Assembly: GCF_001488575.1 (NCBI RefSeq)
Contig: NZ_LN831302.1
Span: forward strand, 62,001-126,000
Direction: 5' to 3'
From: Halobacterium hubeiense
GTDB lineage: Archaea; Halobacteriota; Halobacteria; Halobacteriales; Halobacteriaceae
DNA length: 64,000 bases
In this document: positions 34,508-43,423 of the stretch, one piece after another
Layout: every line of letters starts with the position of its first letter
Position numbering within the stretch: position 1 is the first letter of the stretch
Program-made: the position numbers and the translations under genes
Notes under the pieces: generated by a model
Seen by the model: only the letters and a program-made list of their open reading frames with translations
The model's database searches: none
What the model was told of the DNA's origin: nothing

Positions 34508-36093
34508 ATGGCTGACAATACCAACCTGACGCGACGCGGCTTCCTGGGGGCAGCGGCAGCCGGAACAGTAGCGCTGGTCGGCGCGGCGTCGGCCGCGCCC
34601 GGCAAGGGGAACGGCAACGGAAACGGCCCGGAGCGCCGCGAGTACATCGTCGGCGTCTCCGCGACCGAGGACGACCCGAAGGGGTACGTGAAACAGCACC
34701 TGAAGGGCCGCGAGCAGGCCCTCGACAGCAACGAGACGCTGAACACGACCGTCGTCGGGCTGCCGGAGAACGCCGCCGAGCCCGCTCACGAGAACTTCCG
34801 CGAGCGCCTCGAAGCCGCGGACGCGGTGAAGTACGTCGAGCAGAACGTCGAACTGCAGGCGCAGGTCGCGCCCAACGACCCGCGGTACGGCGACCAGTAC
34901 GCCGACCAGCAGGTGAACGCGCCCGACGCGTGGGACGTCACGTTCGGGGACGCGTCCGTGACCGTCGGCGTCGTCGATCAGGGCGTCAAGTACGACCACC
35001 CGGACCTCGACGGGAACATGGACGGCTCCGTCTCGAACTACGGCCGGGACTTCGTGGACGACGACGGCGACCCGTACCCGGACAGCATGGCCGACGAGTA
35101 CCACGGCACGCACGTCGGCGGCATCGCGGCCGCCGAGACCGACAACGGCGAGGGCGTCACCGGCATCGGCAACTCCAGCTGCTCTCCGGGCGCGCGCTCT
35201 CCGAGCAGGGCTCGGGCTCGACGTCGGACATCGCTGACGCCGTGACGTGGGCGGTCGACCAGGGCGCGGACGTCGTGAACCTCTCGCTGGGCGGCGGCGG
35301 GTACACGAACACGATGAAGAACGCCGTCTCCTACGCCGCGGACAACGGCGCGCTCGTCGTCGCTGCGGCGGGCAACGACGGGCAGGGCTCCGTCTCCTAC
35401 CCGGCGGCGTACAGCGAGTGTCTCGCGGTGAGCGCGCTCGACCCCGACGAGACGCTGGCGTCGTACTCGAACTACGGCTCGAACATCGAACTCGCGGCCC
35501 CGGGGACGAACGTCCTCTCGACGTGGACCGACGACGGCTACGACTCCATCTCGGGGACGTCGATGGCGACGCCCGTGGTCGCGGGGGTCGCGGGTCTGAC
35601 GCTCGCGCAGTACGACCTTACGAACGCCGAACTTCGCGACCACCTGAAGGCGACCGCCGTTGATGTCGGCCTCTCCGGCGACGAGCAGGGCGCGGGGCGC
35701 GTCGACGTCGGCAACGCCGTCACCACCGAACCCGGTTCCGGCGGGGGCGGTGGTGGCGGTGGTGGCGGCGACGGCGGTTCGACGTCGACGACCGTCTCCG
35801 GGTCGCTGAACTACTGGGGAAGCACGTGTCACACGTACGCCTTCGAGTACGACAGCCCGAGCCGCGTCGTCCTCGAACTCTCCGGGCCGTCCGACGCGGA
35901 CTTCGACCTCTACGCGACCACGGGCGTGGACGCGTGCCCGACCACCTCGGACTACGACCGCCGCTCGTGGACGACCAACTCCCAGGAGACCATCTCCATC
36001 GACGACCCGGACGCGTCCACGGACCTCCACGCGCTCGTGGACTCCTACTCGGGGAGCGGTGACTACACGCTCACGGTCACCGAGTACGAGTGA
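34508..36093 (+). pseudogene. Halolysin-type subtilisin protease, split by a one-base frameshift
   Basis: ATG 34508 gives a Tat signal (NLTRRGFLGAAAAG), an inhibitor I9-like propeptide, and the start of the catalytic domain with Asp157 (GVVDQGV, codon 34976) and His199 (YHGTHVGGI, codon 35102). The frame then fails; stop at 35245. The other frame resumes at about 35176 with QLLSGRALSEQGSG and carries the oxyanion Asn (AAAGND), catalytic Ser in SGTSMATP (codon 35560), a Gly-rich linker and a C-terminal domain with two Cys, as in halolysins. Adding one C at 35175-35176 restores a single frame, about 528 aa. Either a broken gene or a one-base sequence error. Confidence 0.85.
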
Positions 36094-36186
36094 CGAGCGA
36101 CCCGCGAATCGTGTGGGTCGTTCACACTGTGCAAATAAGGACTTAGCCCGCGTATAAGGCGAATACGCCGTTCCTGAAACACGCGG

Positions 36187-36198
36187 GATTTATAATCT
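36187..36198 (+). promoter_or_regulatory. TATA box of the aconitase gene
   Basis: TTTATAAT at 36189-36196, 26 bases before ATG 36222. A strong match to the archaeal box A and a sign of a leaderless mRNA. Confidence 0.65.
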
Positions 36199-36221
36199 TC
36201 GAAGGTGCATCTTCGGACGCT

Positions 36222-38207
36222 ATGGGACAGACGCTCACGGAAAAAATCCTCGACGACCACCTCGTCGAGGGCGACCTCGTTCCCGGTGAGGAAATCGGGA
36301 TCGAGATCGACCAGACGCTCTCCCAGGACACCACTGGGACGATGGTCTGGCTGCAGTTCGAGGCCCTCGAGATGGACGAAGTCCAGACCGAGCTCGCGGC
36401 CCAGTACTGCGACCACCAGACTTATCAGTTCGACTTCAAGAACACCGACGACCACCGCTTCCTGCGCTCGGCCGCGGGGACGTACGGCGCGTACTTCTCC
36501 CGGCCCGGGAACGGCATCTGTCACAACGTCCACAAGGAGAACTTCGCCGCGCCCGGCAAGACGCTCCTCGGTTCTGACAGCCACACGCCGACCCCCGGCG
36601 GGCTCGGTCAGCTCGCCATCGGCGCCGGTGGCATCGACATCGCCGTGGCGATGGGCGGCGGCGCCTACCACGTCGAGATGCCGGAAGTCGTCAACGTCCG
36701 CCTCGAAGGCGAGCTCCCCGAGTGGGCCACCGCCAAGGACGTCATCCTCGAGCTCCTCCGTCGCCTCTCCGTGAAGGGCGGCGTCGGCAAGGTGCTCGAG
36801 TACACGGGTCCGGGCGTGGAGACGCTCTCGGTGCCCGAGCGCACCACCATCACGAACATGGGCACCGAACTGGGCGCCACCTCCTCCATCTTCCCGACCG
36901 ACGAGAAGACCGAGGAGTGGCTCGCGCAGTTCGACCGCGAGGACGAGTTCGTCGACCTCGGCCCCGACGAGGACGCCGAGTACGCCGACGAAATCGTCGT
37001 CGACCTCTCGGACCTCGAACCGCTCGTCTCGAAGCCGTCCATGCCCGACGAGGTCGTCCCCGTCCGCGAGGTCGAGGGCGAACAGGTCGAGCAGGTCATC
37101 GTCGGCTCCTGTACGAACGGCGCCTACGAGGACATCCTCCCGTCGGCGAAGATGCTGGAAGGCCGTCAGGTCAACGCCGGCACCGAGATGATTGTCGCGC
37201 CCGGCTCCAAGCAGGCCTCCGAGATGCTCGCCCGCGAGGGCTGGACCGCCGAGATGATGGCGGCCGGCGTCAACTTCTCCGAGGCGACCTGCGGCGCCTG
37301 TATCGGCATCGGCCACGTTCCGGCCAGTGATTCCGTCTCGCTGCGGACGTTCAACCGGAACTTCGAGGGCCGCTCGGGCATCGAGGACGACTCGGTGTAC
37401 CTCTGCTCGCCGGAAGTCGCCACCGCGGCGGCCATCGCCGGCGAGATCGTGGACCCGCGCGACCTCGCCGACGAGCTCGGCGACCTCGAAGCGCCCGGCT
37501 TCGAGCTCGCGGACAAGTACTCCGCGGGCTACGGCGCGGACGACCCCGACATCATCACGCCCGACGAGGCCATCGACGACGAGCTCATCAAGGGCCCGAA
37601 CATCTCCAGTGTGCCCGTCAAGGACCCCATCGACGAGGACGTCTCCGGCGAGACGCTCCTGAAGATGGGCGACAACATCACGACGGACCACATCATCCCG
37701 GCGACCTCCGACATCCTGAAGTTCCGCTCGAACATCGAGCGGCTCTCGGAGTTCACGCTCTCGCGCATCGACGACACGTTCGCCGAGCGCGCGAAGAACG
37801 CCGGTAGCAGCGTGCTCGTCGCGGGCGAGAACTACGGTCAGGGTTCCTCTCGCGAGCACGCGGCGATGTGCCCGATGTTCCTCGGCGTGGAAGCGGTGCT
37901 CGCACAGAGCTTCGCGCGCATCCACAAGGCCAACCTGTTCAACTTCGGCCTGATTCCGCTCACCATCGACGAGGAGACCTACGAGCGCATCGAGCAGGGC
38001 GACGACGTCGAAATCGTCGACGACGCCCGCGCGGGCGTCGAGTCCGGCCAGGAGGAGTTCACCATCCGCGTGAACGACGACTGGGAGGCGACCGCCTACC
38101 TCGACGCGTCCGAGCGCGAGCGCCGCACGCTCGCGGCCGGCGGGAAGCTCTCGCTGACGAAGCAGCGCCACGGCGACAGCGGCGCGACGAGCTCCGCCGA
38201 CGACTAA
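36222..38207 (+). CDS. acnA: Aconitate hydratase
   Basis: 661 aa, TCA-cycle enzyme converting citrate to isocitrate through a [4Fe-4S] cluster. Cluster cysteines are in VGSCTNGAYEDI and CGACIGIGH. Substrate-binding blocks LGSDSHTPTPGG, GDNITTDHIIPA and GQGSSREHAAMCP are all present, the last in the swivelling C-terminal domain. The ~660-residue size and domain order match the mitochondrial/AcnA-like group of haloarchaea. Start at ATG 36222. No neighbouring TCA genes. Confidence 0.96.
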   Translation: MGQTLTEKILDDHLVEGDLVPGEEIGIEIDQTLSQDTTGTMVWLQFEALEMDEVQTELAAQYCDHQTYQFDFKNTDDHRFLRSAAGTYGAYFSRPGNGICHNVHKENFAAPGKTLLGSDSHTPTPGGLGQLAIGAGGIDIAVAMGGGAYHVEMPEVVNVRLEGELPEWATAKDVILELLRRLSVKGGVGKVLEYTGPGVETLSVPERTTITNMGTELGATSSIFPTDEKTEEWLAQFDREDEFVDLGPDEDAEYADEIVVDLSDLEPLVSKPSMPDEVVPVREVEGEQVEQVIVGSCTNGAYEDILPSAKMLEGRQVNAGTEMIVAPGSKQASEMLAREGWTAEMMAAGVNFSEATCGACIGIGHVPASDSVSLRTFNRNFEGRSGIEDDSVYLCSPEVATAAAIAGEIVDPRDLADELGDLEAPGFELADKYSAGYGADDPDIITPDEAIDDELIKGPNISSVPVKDPIDEDVSGETLLKMGDNITTDHIIPATSDILKFRSNIERLSEFTLSRIDDTFAERAKNAGSSVLVAGENYGQGSSREHAAMCPMFLGVEAVLAQSFARIHKANLFNFGLIPLTIDEETYERIEQGDDVEIVDDARAGVESGQEEFTIRVNDDWEATAYLDASERERRTLAAGGKLSLTKQRHGDSGATSSADD

Positions 38208-38306
38208 GCGCCTCGATTCTCTCTCTCCTTTCTTTCGCGACCCGACAGCGGCGCGTGGACTTCGCCTGCCACAGCGCCTTTATCCGCGGTGTGCCTAGGG
38301 TGGCAC

Positions 38307-38810
38307 GTGACGACCGTCGCCCCGCGAGGCTCCGACACGGCCATCCGGCAGGCGACCCGCGCGGACCTGCTGGACGTGTTCGGCATCGAGAAGGAGGTGT
38401 TCGACCAGCCGTGGCCGTACTCGGCGTTCGAGCGACAGGTCGGGACGCCGGCGTTCCTCGTCAGCGAGACCGGCGGCCCCGTCGCCGCGAACGGCGAAAT
38501 CACGGGGTACGTGGTCGCGGACACGATTCCGAACCACCGCCAGCCGCTTGGCCACGTCAAGGACATCGCGGTCCGCCCGGACAGCCGCGGCGAGGGCATC
38601 GGCGCGGCGCTGCTGCGGCGGTCGCTGTCCGCGCTCGGCGGGCAGGGCGTCCGCAGCGTGAAACTCGAAGTCCGGCAGAGCAACGACGCCGCGATGAACC
38701 TCTACGAGAAACACGGCTTCGAGTACCTGCGGACGCTCCCCCAGTACTACTCGGACGGCGAGGACGCCTACGTACTCGTCGCGAACCTCGAAGACCGTGA
38801 CGCGTTTTAG
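38307..38810 (+). CDS. rimI: GNAT N-acetyltransferase, RimI type
   Basis: 167 aa from GTG 38307; a CTTTATCC box about 28 bases upstream suits a leaderless start here. The acetyl-CoA binding motif A is VKDIAVRPDSRGEGIGAALLRRSL (R/Q-x-x-G-x-G/A as RGEGIG). The KLEVRQSNDAAMNLYEKHGF segment is the RimI/Ard1 signature, followed by YYSDGEDAYVL. In archaea this family acetylates protein N-termini. Immediately followed, 22 bp on, by a small zinc-binding protein gene. Confidence 0.9.
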   Translation: MTTVAPRGSDTAIRQATRADLLDVFGIEKEVFDQPWPYSAFERQVGTPAFLVSETGGPVAANGEITGYVVADTIPNHRQPLGHVKDIAVRPDSRGEGIGAALLRRSLSALGGQGVRSVKLEVRQSNDAAMNLYEKHGFEYLRTLPQYYSDGEDAYVLVANLEDRDAF

Positions 38811-38832
38811 GCGGTAGCCCCATCTCTCCGGC

Positions 38833-39210
38833 ATGGGCTACGAGTGTCCGGTCTGCGGCGTCGAGGAAGCCGACGGCGAACACCTCGCGAACCACCTCGC
38901 GTTCACGGCGCTGGTGCGGGGCGGCGACCACGAGGCGTGGCTCGACGAGACCGTGCCGGACTGGGAGGACCGCGACCCCGAGTCGCTGGCGCCCGACGTG
39001 ACCGAGCACGCCGAGGAGACGGACACGGAGACGGTGACCGAGCACCACGGCCACGAGATGCCCGCCGTCGAACAGCACGGCGACGCCGACCTCTCCGGGG
39101 AGGCGGCCGCGATTCTCGACGACGCACAGGAGCTCACCGAGCAGCTCCACGAGTCGTCGCTGGCGAGCCCCGACCCCGAGGACGGCGACGACGACTCCGA
39201 AACCCAGTAG
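38833..39210 (+). CDS. Small zinc-finger protein with acidic tail (DUF5810-like)
   Basis: 125 aa. The N-terminus has CPVCGVEEADGEHLANHLAF: CxxC plus two His, a C2H2-like zinc site. The segment AWLDETVPDWEDRDPESLAP is distinctive, and the rest is a Glu/Asp/Thr-rich low-complexity tail. I associate this layout with a haloarchaeal family of unknown function, often next to the gene that follows. Whether it binds nucleic acid or protein is unknown. Start at ATG 38833. Confidence 0.75.
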   Translation: MGYECPVCGVEEADGEHLANHLAFTALVRGGDHEAWLDETVPDWEDRDPESLAPDVTEHAEETDTETVTEHHGHEMPAVEQHGDADLSGEAAAILDDAQELTEQLHESSLASPDPEDGDDDSETQ

Positions 39211-39234
39211 GGCGTCCAGACTGTTCGTCCGCGC

Positions 39235-39654
39235 ATGACAGAGACGCGTGGCGTGCTCGCGCCCGCGACAGAAGCCGCGGTCCGCGAGCGCTTCGAGGGC
39301 GTGGGGCCGGCCGCACAGACAGTCACCCGCGAGGTCGCTCGCGCGATGGAACTCTCCAAGGAGGAGTACGACGAGCGCGTCACCAGCGACGTCGTGGGCG
39401 CCACCCGCGAAGCCATGTTCGCCTCACTCCTGCAGGTCGAAGTCGGCGACTACGAGGAGTTCGAAACCGCGAAAGCCGACCACCCCGACGCCGAGGTCCA
39501 CGAGAACGGAAGTAGCGACGTAGACCGCGCCGCGTGGCACTACGTGCCGTTCTCGGACGCGCTGGTGGCAACGACGTTCCAGAACGAGCCCGACGCCGCC
39601 GTCGCGACGCTGCGCCGCATCGCGTTCAGCGAGTTCTACGAGCCGGTCCTCTGA
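39235..39654 (+). CDS. Conserved haloarchaeal protein (DUF5809-like)
   Basis: 139 aa, start ATG 39235. All-soluble, with helical N-terminal two thirds (VRERFEGVGPAAQTVTREVA) and the distinctive block VDRAAWHYVPFSDALVATTF near the C-terminus. No catalytic motif can be seen. It is 24 bp downstream of the zinc-finger gene on the same strand, so the two are probably one unit. It converges on the DtxR-type regulator with no gap. Confidence 0.7.
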   Translation: MTETRGVLAPATEAAVRERFEGVGPAAQTVTREVARAMELSKEEYDERVTSDVVGATREAMFASLLQVEVGDYEEFETAKADHPDAEVHENGSSDVDRAAWHYVPFSDALVATTFQNEPDAAVATLRRIAFSEFYEPVL

Positions 39655-40092
39655 CTACCGCGACACCTGGTAGTCCGAGCAACACTCCGCGAAGTCCGCG
39701 TCCGGCGCCGAACACCGTCCCGTGCAGGGGTGGTCGATGTGGCGCTTGAGCGCGCGAGCGGCGTCGTCGGAGAGCACGCCGCCGATGGCGTCCGAGTCGA
39801 CGCCGTCGAGGTCGAGGTCGTCGCTCGTGAAGTTCTCCACGAGACACCGCTTCCACATGAGTTCGCGCGTGACGGTCTCGCCGTCGCCGGTGAGCGTCGC
39901 GCCCTCGTAGCGCTCGTAGTCGACGAGCCCGCGCTCCGCGAAGTCGTTCACGCGTTCGGTGACGGTCGCGGGGTCGACGTCGAGCCGGTCGGCGACCTCG
40001 CCGGTCTTCGCCGGGCGGTCCTCGCGGGCGGACACCAGCAGGATGGCGCTGAGGTAGCGGCCCGCCGTCTCCGAGAGGTCTCCCCCACTCAT
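39655..40092 (-). CDS. DtxR-family metal-dependent transcriptional regulator
   Basis: 145 aa from ATG 40092 (MSGGDLSETAGRYL). The winged helix (about residues 8-70) contains TGEVADRLDVDPATVTERVNDFAERGLVDYE. The metal-binding helix region shows MWKRCLVENF with Cys83 and Glu86, and HIDHP (residues 118-122) of the dimer/metal domain. An unusual Cys-rich end follows (Cys123, Cys127, Cys137, Cys138). Family members repress iron or manganese uptake when metal-loaded. This makes it the best in-window candidate to bind the TTTAGG-N4-CCTAAA operators at 19.7-23.2 kb. No such operator is seen at its own promoter. Confidence 0.92.
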   Translation of the reverse strand: MSGGDLSETAGRYLSAILLVSAREDRPAKTGEVADRLDVDPATVTERVNDFAERGLVDYERYEGATLTGDGETVTRELMWKRCLVENFTSDDLDLDGVDSDAIGGVLSDDAARALKRHIDHPCTGRCSAPDADFAECCSDYQVSR

Positions 40093-40185
40093 CTCGCGTG
40101 TTCGTCCGCCCCTCGGAGGGAAAAGGCTGTTCCCGGCCGCGCCGAGTCCCCCGGAGGCTTTGTGGGTGAGCGCGTACGGTCGCCC

Positions 40186-40758
40186 ATGCGCGACCACGAC
40201 TGGCCGGTCGTCGACGCCGTGACTGAGTACGAGACCAGCTGGTACGACGGCGGCTACGACCGCGTCGAGCAGCCCGACGGCTCGCTGAAAGACTACTACT
40301 GGGCACAACTGCCGCCCGCGGTCGTCGTCGTCGCCGTCGACGACGGGGACGTGTTGTTCGTCGACCAGTACCGGCCGACGATTCGCGAGCAGTGCATGGA
40401 GTTGGTGGCGGGCATCGTGGAAGAATCGAGTGAAGAAACGGAGGATGTCGCACCGACCCCGAACCGCGAGTCGTACGTCTCCGCTGGCCGCCGCGAACTC
40501 CGCGAGGAGACCGGCTACGACGCCGACGACGTCCACTTCCTCGAATCGTTCTGGACGGCGACCGGCGTGCTCCGCCACCAGCGCGGCATCGTCTTCGCGG
40601 AGGGGCTGACGGAGGTGGGGCGCGACCTCGACGACAACGAGTTTCTCTCCGTCGAGCGCGTGCCCGTCGAGGAGGCGCTGTCGGTGGCCCGCGAGCCGCC
40701 CGCCAACGACGCCACCATCGAGGGCCTGCTGCTCGCGCGGGCCGACGGCTACCTCTAA
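40186..40758 (+). CDS. Nudix hydrolase (ADP-ribose pyrophosphatase-like)
   Basis: 190 aa from ATG 40186, well inside a longer open frame. The Nudix box GX5EX7REUXEEXGU is split by a short acidic insert: MELVAGIVEE, then about 20 residues (SSEETEDVAPTPNRESYVSA), then GRRELREETGYDADDV. The AVVVVAVDDGDVLFVDQYRPTIRE start matches the ADP-ribose/NDP-sugar pyrophosphatase branch. A housekeeping role is likely; the substrate is not certain. Confidence 0.88.
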   Translation: MRDHDWPVVDAVTEYETSWYDGGYDRVEQPDGSLKDYYWAQLPPAVVVVAVDDGDVLFVDQYRPTIREQCMELVAGIVEESSEETEDVAPTPNRESYVSAGRRELREETGYDADDVHFLESFWTATGVLRHQRGIVFAEGLTEVGRDLDDNEFLSVERVPVEEALSVAREPPANDATIEGLLLARADGYL

Positions 40759-40805
40759 GTTCCACGACCGCAAGCCGTAACTCCGCACAGACCCACCGGA
40801 GGGAC

Positions 40806-41174
40806 ATGGACGGCGAGATTTCCGCCGACGAACTCGAAGCGCTCCTCGACGACGGGGAGGACGTCCGCGTCGTCGACATCCGCCAGCGGGCGGCCTTCGA
40901 GCGCGGCCACATCCCGGACAGCGAGAACATCCCCTTCTCCGAACTCCCGCAGTCCGTCGACCAGCTAGAGGGCGCCGACCGCGTCGTCACCGTCTGCCCA
41001 CACGGGCAGGCCAGCCAGCAGGCCGCCCGGCTCATCAAGTCCTACGAGGGCCTCGCCGAGGACGCGCGCGTCGAGAGCCTCGCCAGCGGCATCACCGGCT
41101 GGGACGGCGACGTCGTCGCCGACGACCGCGACGAGGGGCCGGACACCGAGTCCGCGACCGAATCCCCGTTCTGA
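40806..41174 (+). CDS. Single-domain rhodanese-like protein
   Basis: 122 aa. Rhodanese fold with VVDIRQRAAFERGHIPDSENIPFSEL (CH2A-like) and active-site Cys64 in TVCPHGQASQQAA. The family transfers sulfane sulfur, for example from thiosulfate or a persulfide. An acidic C-terminus follows the fold. Start at ATG 40806, 48 bp after the Nudix gene on the same strand. Confidence 0.92.
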   Translation: MDGEISADELEALLDDGEDVRVVDIRQRAAFERGHIPDSENIPFSELPQSVDQLEGADRVVTVCPHGQASQQAARLIKSYEGLAEDARVESLASGITGWDGDVVADDRDEGPDTESATESPF

Positions 41175-41268
41175 ACGCTGGCGCTCCTCCTGCGGTAGCT
41201 GTACTGCGGAGCCGTGCGGCTCGGCGACGCGAACACTGAGAGAGAAGCGGTGGTCGTCGACGCGCGGG

Positions 41269-41978
<710 letters not shown>

Positions 41979-42209
41979 TCACGACCAGCGCTTACAGGCC
42001 GCGCACACGAACTCGCCGTCGTCCAGCCAGCGCCGCTGTGCGGCCTCGCCGCAGGCCGCACAGACCGACGCGTCGCTCCACGAACTCGTCACCGGCGTCG
42101 CGGCCGGCTCGTCGGCGTCATCGTCCGATTCCCGTTCGTCGTCCGCTCGGGCGAACGCATCGAGCGTGGCGTCGTCGGACACGCCCCCGAATTCGGGGGC
42201 GACCGACAT
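41979..42209 (-). CDS. Small zinc-ribbon protein, unknown function
   Basis: 76 aa from ATG 42209 (MSVAPEFGGVSDDA), 15 codons inside a longer frame. The N-terminal two thirds are acidic and low-complexity (ADDERESDDDADEPAAT). The C-terminus is a compact zinc ribbon with VCAACGEAAQRRW and FVCAACKRWS (two CxxC). Small haloarchaeal proteins of this kind may bind nucleic acid or protein; no partner is known. Divergent from the next gene with 45 bp between starts. Confidence 0.72.
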   Translation of the reverse strand: MSVAPEFGGVSDDATLDAFARADDERESDDDADEPAATPVTSSWSDASVCAACGEAAQRRWLDDGEFVCAACKRWS

Positions 42210-42254
42210 AACCGTCCCGGAGCATCTAAGGTACCAGCTCACACACGACCGCAT

Positions 42255-42452
42255 ATGGTCTGGTTCATCGACAACGCCGTCTCGCTCGTCGAGAACATCG
42301 TCACCGCCGCCAGCACGGACCCGCTCTCCGCTGCGCTCGTCCTCCTCGGCGGCGCCATCGTCACGCTCTCCGCCGGCGGCTTCGGCGCGCTCGCGCTCGG
42401 CGCGCTCGCCGAGTCGCTGGTCCCGGACACCGCGACCCAGCGCCAGCCCTAG
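42255..42452 (+). CDS. Small membrane protein, unknown function
   Basis: 65 aa from ATG 42255 (MVWFIDNAVSLVENI). One amphipathic N-terminal helix is followed by a Gly/Ala-rich hydrophobic segment at about residues 25-55 (AALVLLGGAIVTLSAGGFGA) and a polar end. No recognised family. Its stop TAG shares CTAG (42449-42452) with the stop of the convergent mer-like gene. Confidence 0.62.
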   Translation: MVWFIDNAVSLVENIVTAASTDPLSAALVLLGGAIVTLSAGGFGALALGALAESLVPDTATQRQP

Positions 42453-43423
42453 ACGCCCGCCGAATCGAACGCGTCCGCGAGCAGCGACACCGCCTTCTCC
42501 CGGTCGGGACCGAGCGGCGACGCCGCTACCACGCTGTCGACGTGCTCGCCGACCGCCGCCAACTGCTCGGCGACGTCCCCGGGGTCGCCCGCGATGCAGA
42601 ACGCCTCCAGCATCCCGTCGGTCACCTGCTCGAACGCCGCCGAGAACTCGCCGGCCTCGATGGCGTCGCCGATGTCGCTGGCGCGCTCGGCGTCGATGCC
42701 GTGGCGCTCCAGTACGGGCGGCGCCGCGCCCGCCGCGATGAACGCGACCGGCGGCCGCGCGGCCTCCAGCGCGGCGTCAGCGTCCTCGGCGATGGACACC
42801 GACGCGAACGCCGCCACGTCCACGTCGCCGTCCACCACGCGGTCCGCTTCTCCCTCCGCGACGCGGTCGGCCGACCACGCGAGGTCCTTCTCGTGGCTCG
42901 CGTTCACCAGCACGCCGTCGGCGTGCTTGCCGGCCATCCGGAGCATGTGCGGGCCCTGCGCGCCCACGTACACCGGAATCTCGCCGACCTCGTAGTTCAG
43001 GCCCGCGTCCCGCGCGACGAACGTCCCGTCGTGATCCACGCGCTCGCCCGCCCACAGGTCCTGCGAGACTTTCATCGCCTCCAGCACCCGCCGCAGCGGC
43101 TTCTCCCGCTCGACGCCGAGATTGCGGAGCGTCGAGGCGTCGCCAGCACCCAGCCCCAGCATCGCGCGCCCGCCGCTCACCTCGTCGAGGGTCGCGACCT
43201 GCGACGCGAGCTTCACGGGGTGGGTGTCGTAGGGGTTCGCCACCCCCGGACCGAGTTGCACGGTCTCGGTCGCGGCCGCCATTTGGTCGAGCGCGATTGC
43301 CGGGTCGCGGTTGTTGTAATGACACGACGCGAACACCGCGTCGAAGCCCACTGACTCCGCCCGCGACGCGAGGTCTGCGACCTCCGAGACCGGAATCTCG
43401 GGCGTCAGCTCAATTCCGCGCAT
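42449..43423 (-). CDS. mer: F420-dependent LLM-class oxidoreductase, Mer-like
   Basis: 324 aa from ATG 43423 (MRGIELTPEIPVSE), 12 codons inside a longer frame. Bacterial luciferase-like TIM barrel: FDAVFASCHYNNRDPAIALD, LGPGVANPYDTHPVKLASQVATLDEVSGGRAMLGLGAGD and PVYVGAQGPHMLRMAGKHADGVL are hallmarks of 5,10-methylenetetrahydromethanopterin reductase. Haloarchaea are not methanogens and use folate, so this is probably a methylenetetrahydrofolate reductase-like enzyme using F420. It overlaps cofE by 14 bp, which ties it to F420. Confidence 0.88.
   Translation of the reverse strand: MRGIELTPEIPVSEVADLASRAESVGFDAVFASCHYNNRDPAIALDQMAAATETVQLGPGVANPYDTHPVKLASQVATLDEVSGGRAMLGLGAGDASTLRNLGVEREKPLRRVLEAMKVSQDLWAGERVDHDGTFVARDAGLNYEVGEIPVYVGAQGPHMLRMAGKHADGVLVNASHEKDLAWSADRVAEGEADRVVDGDVDVAAFASVSIAEDADAALEAARPPVAFIAAGAAPPVLERHGIDAERASDIGDAIEAGEFSAAFEQVTDGMLEAFCIAGDPGDVAEQLAAVGEHVDSVVAASPLGPDREKAVSLLADAFDSAGV

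Noticed and set aside
35160-35200. Programmed ribosomal frameshift in the halolysin
   Set aside because: No slippery heptamer or following stem is obvious, and halolysins are normally read in one frame. A one-base deletion or sequence error is simpler.
36063-38171. 702-codon minus-strand frame opposite aconitase
   Set aside because: Antisense shadow; the plus-strand protein has all aconitase cluster and substrate motifs.
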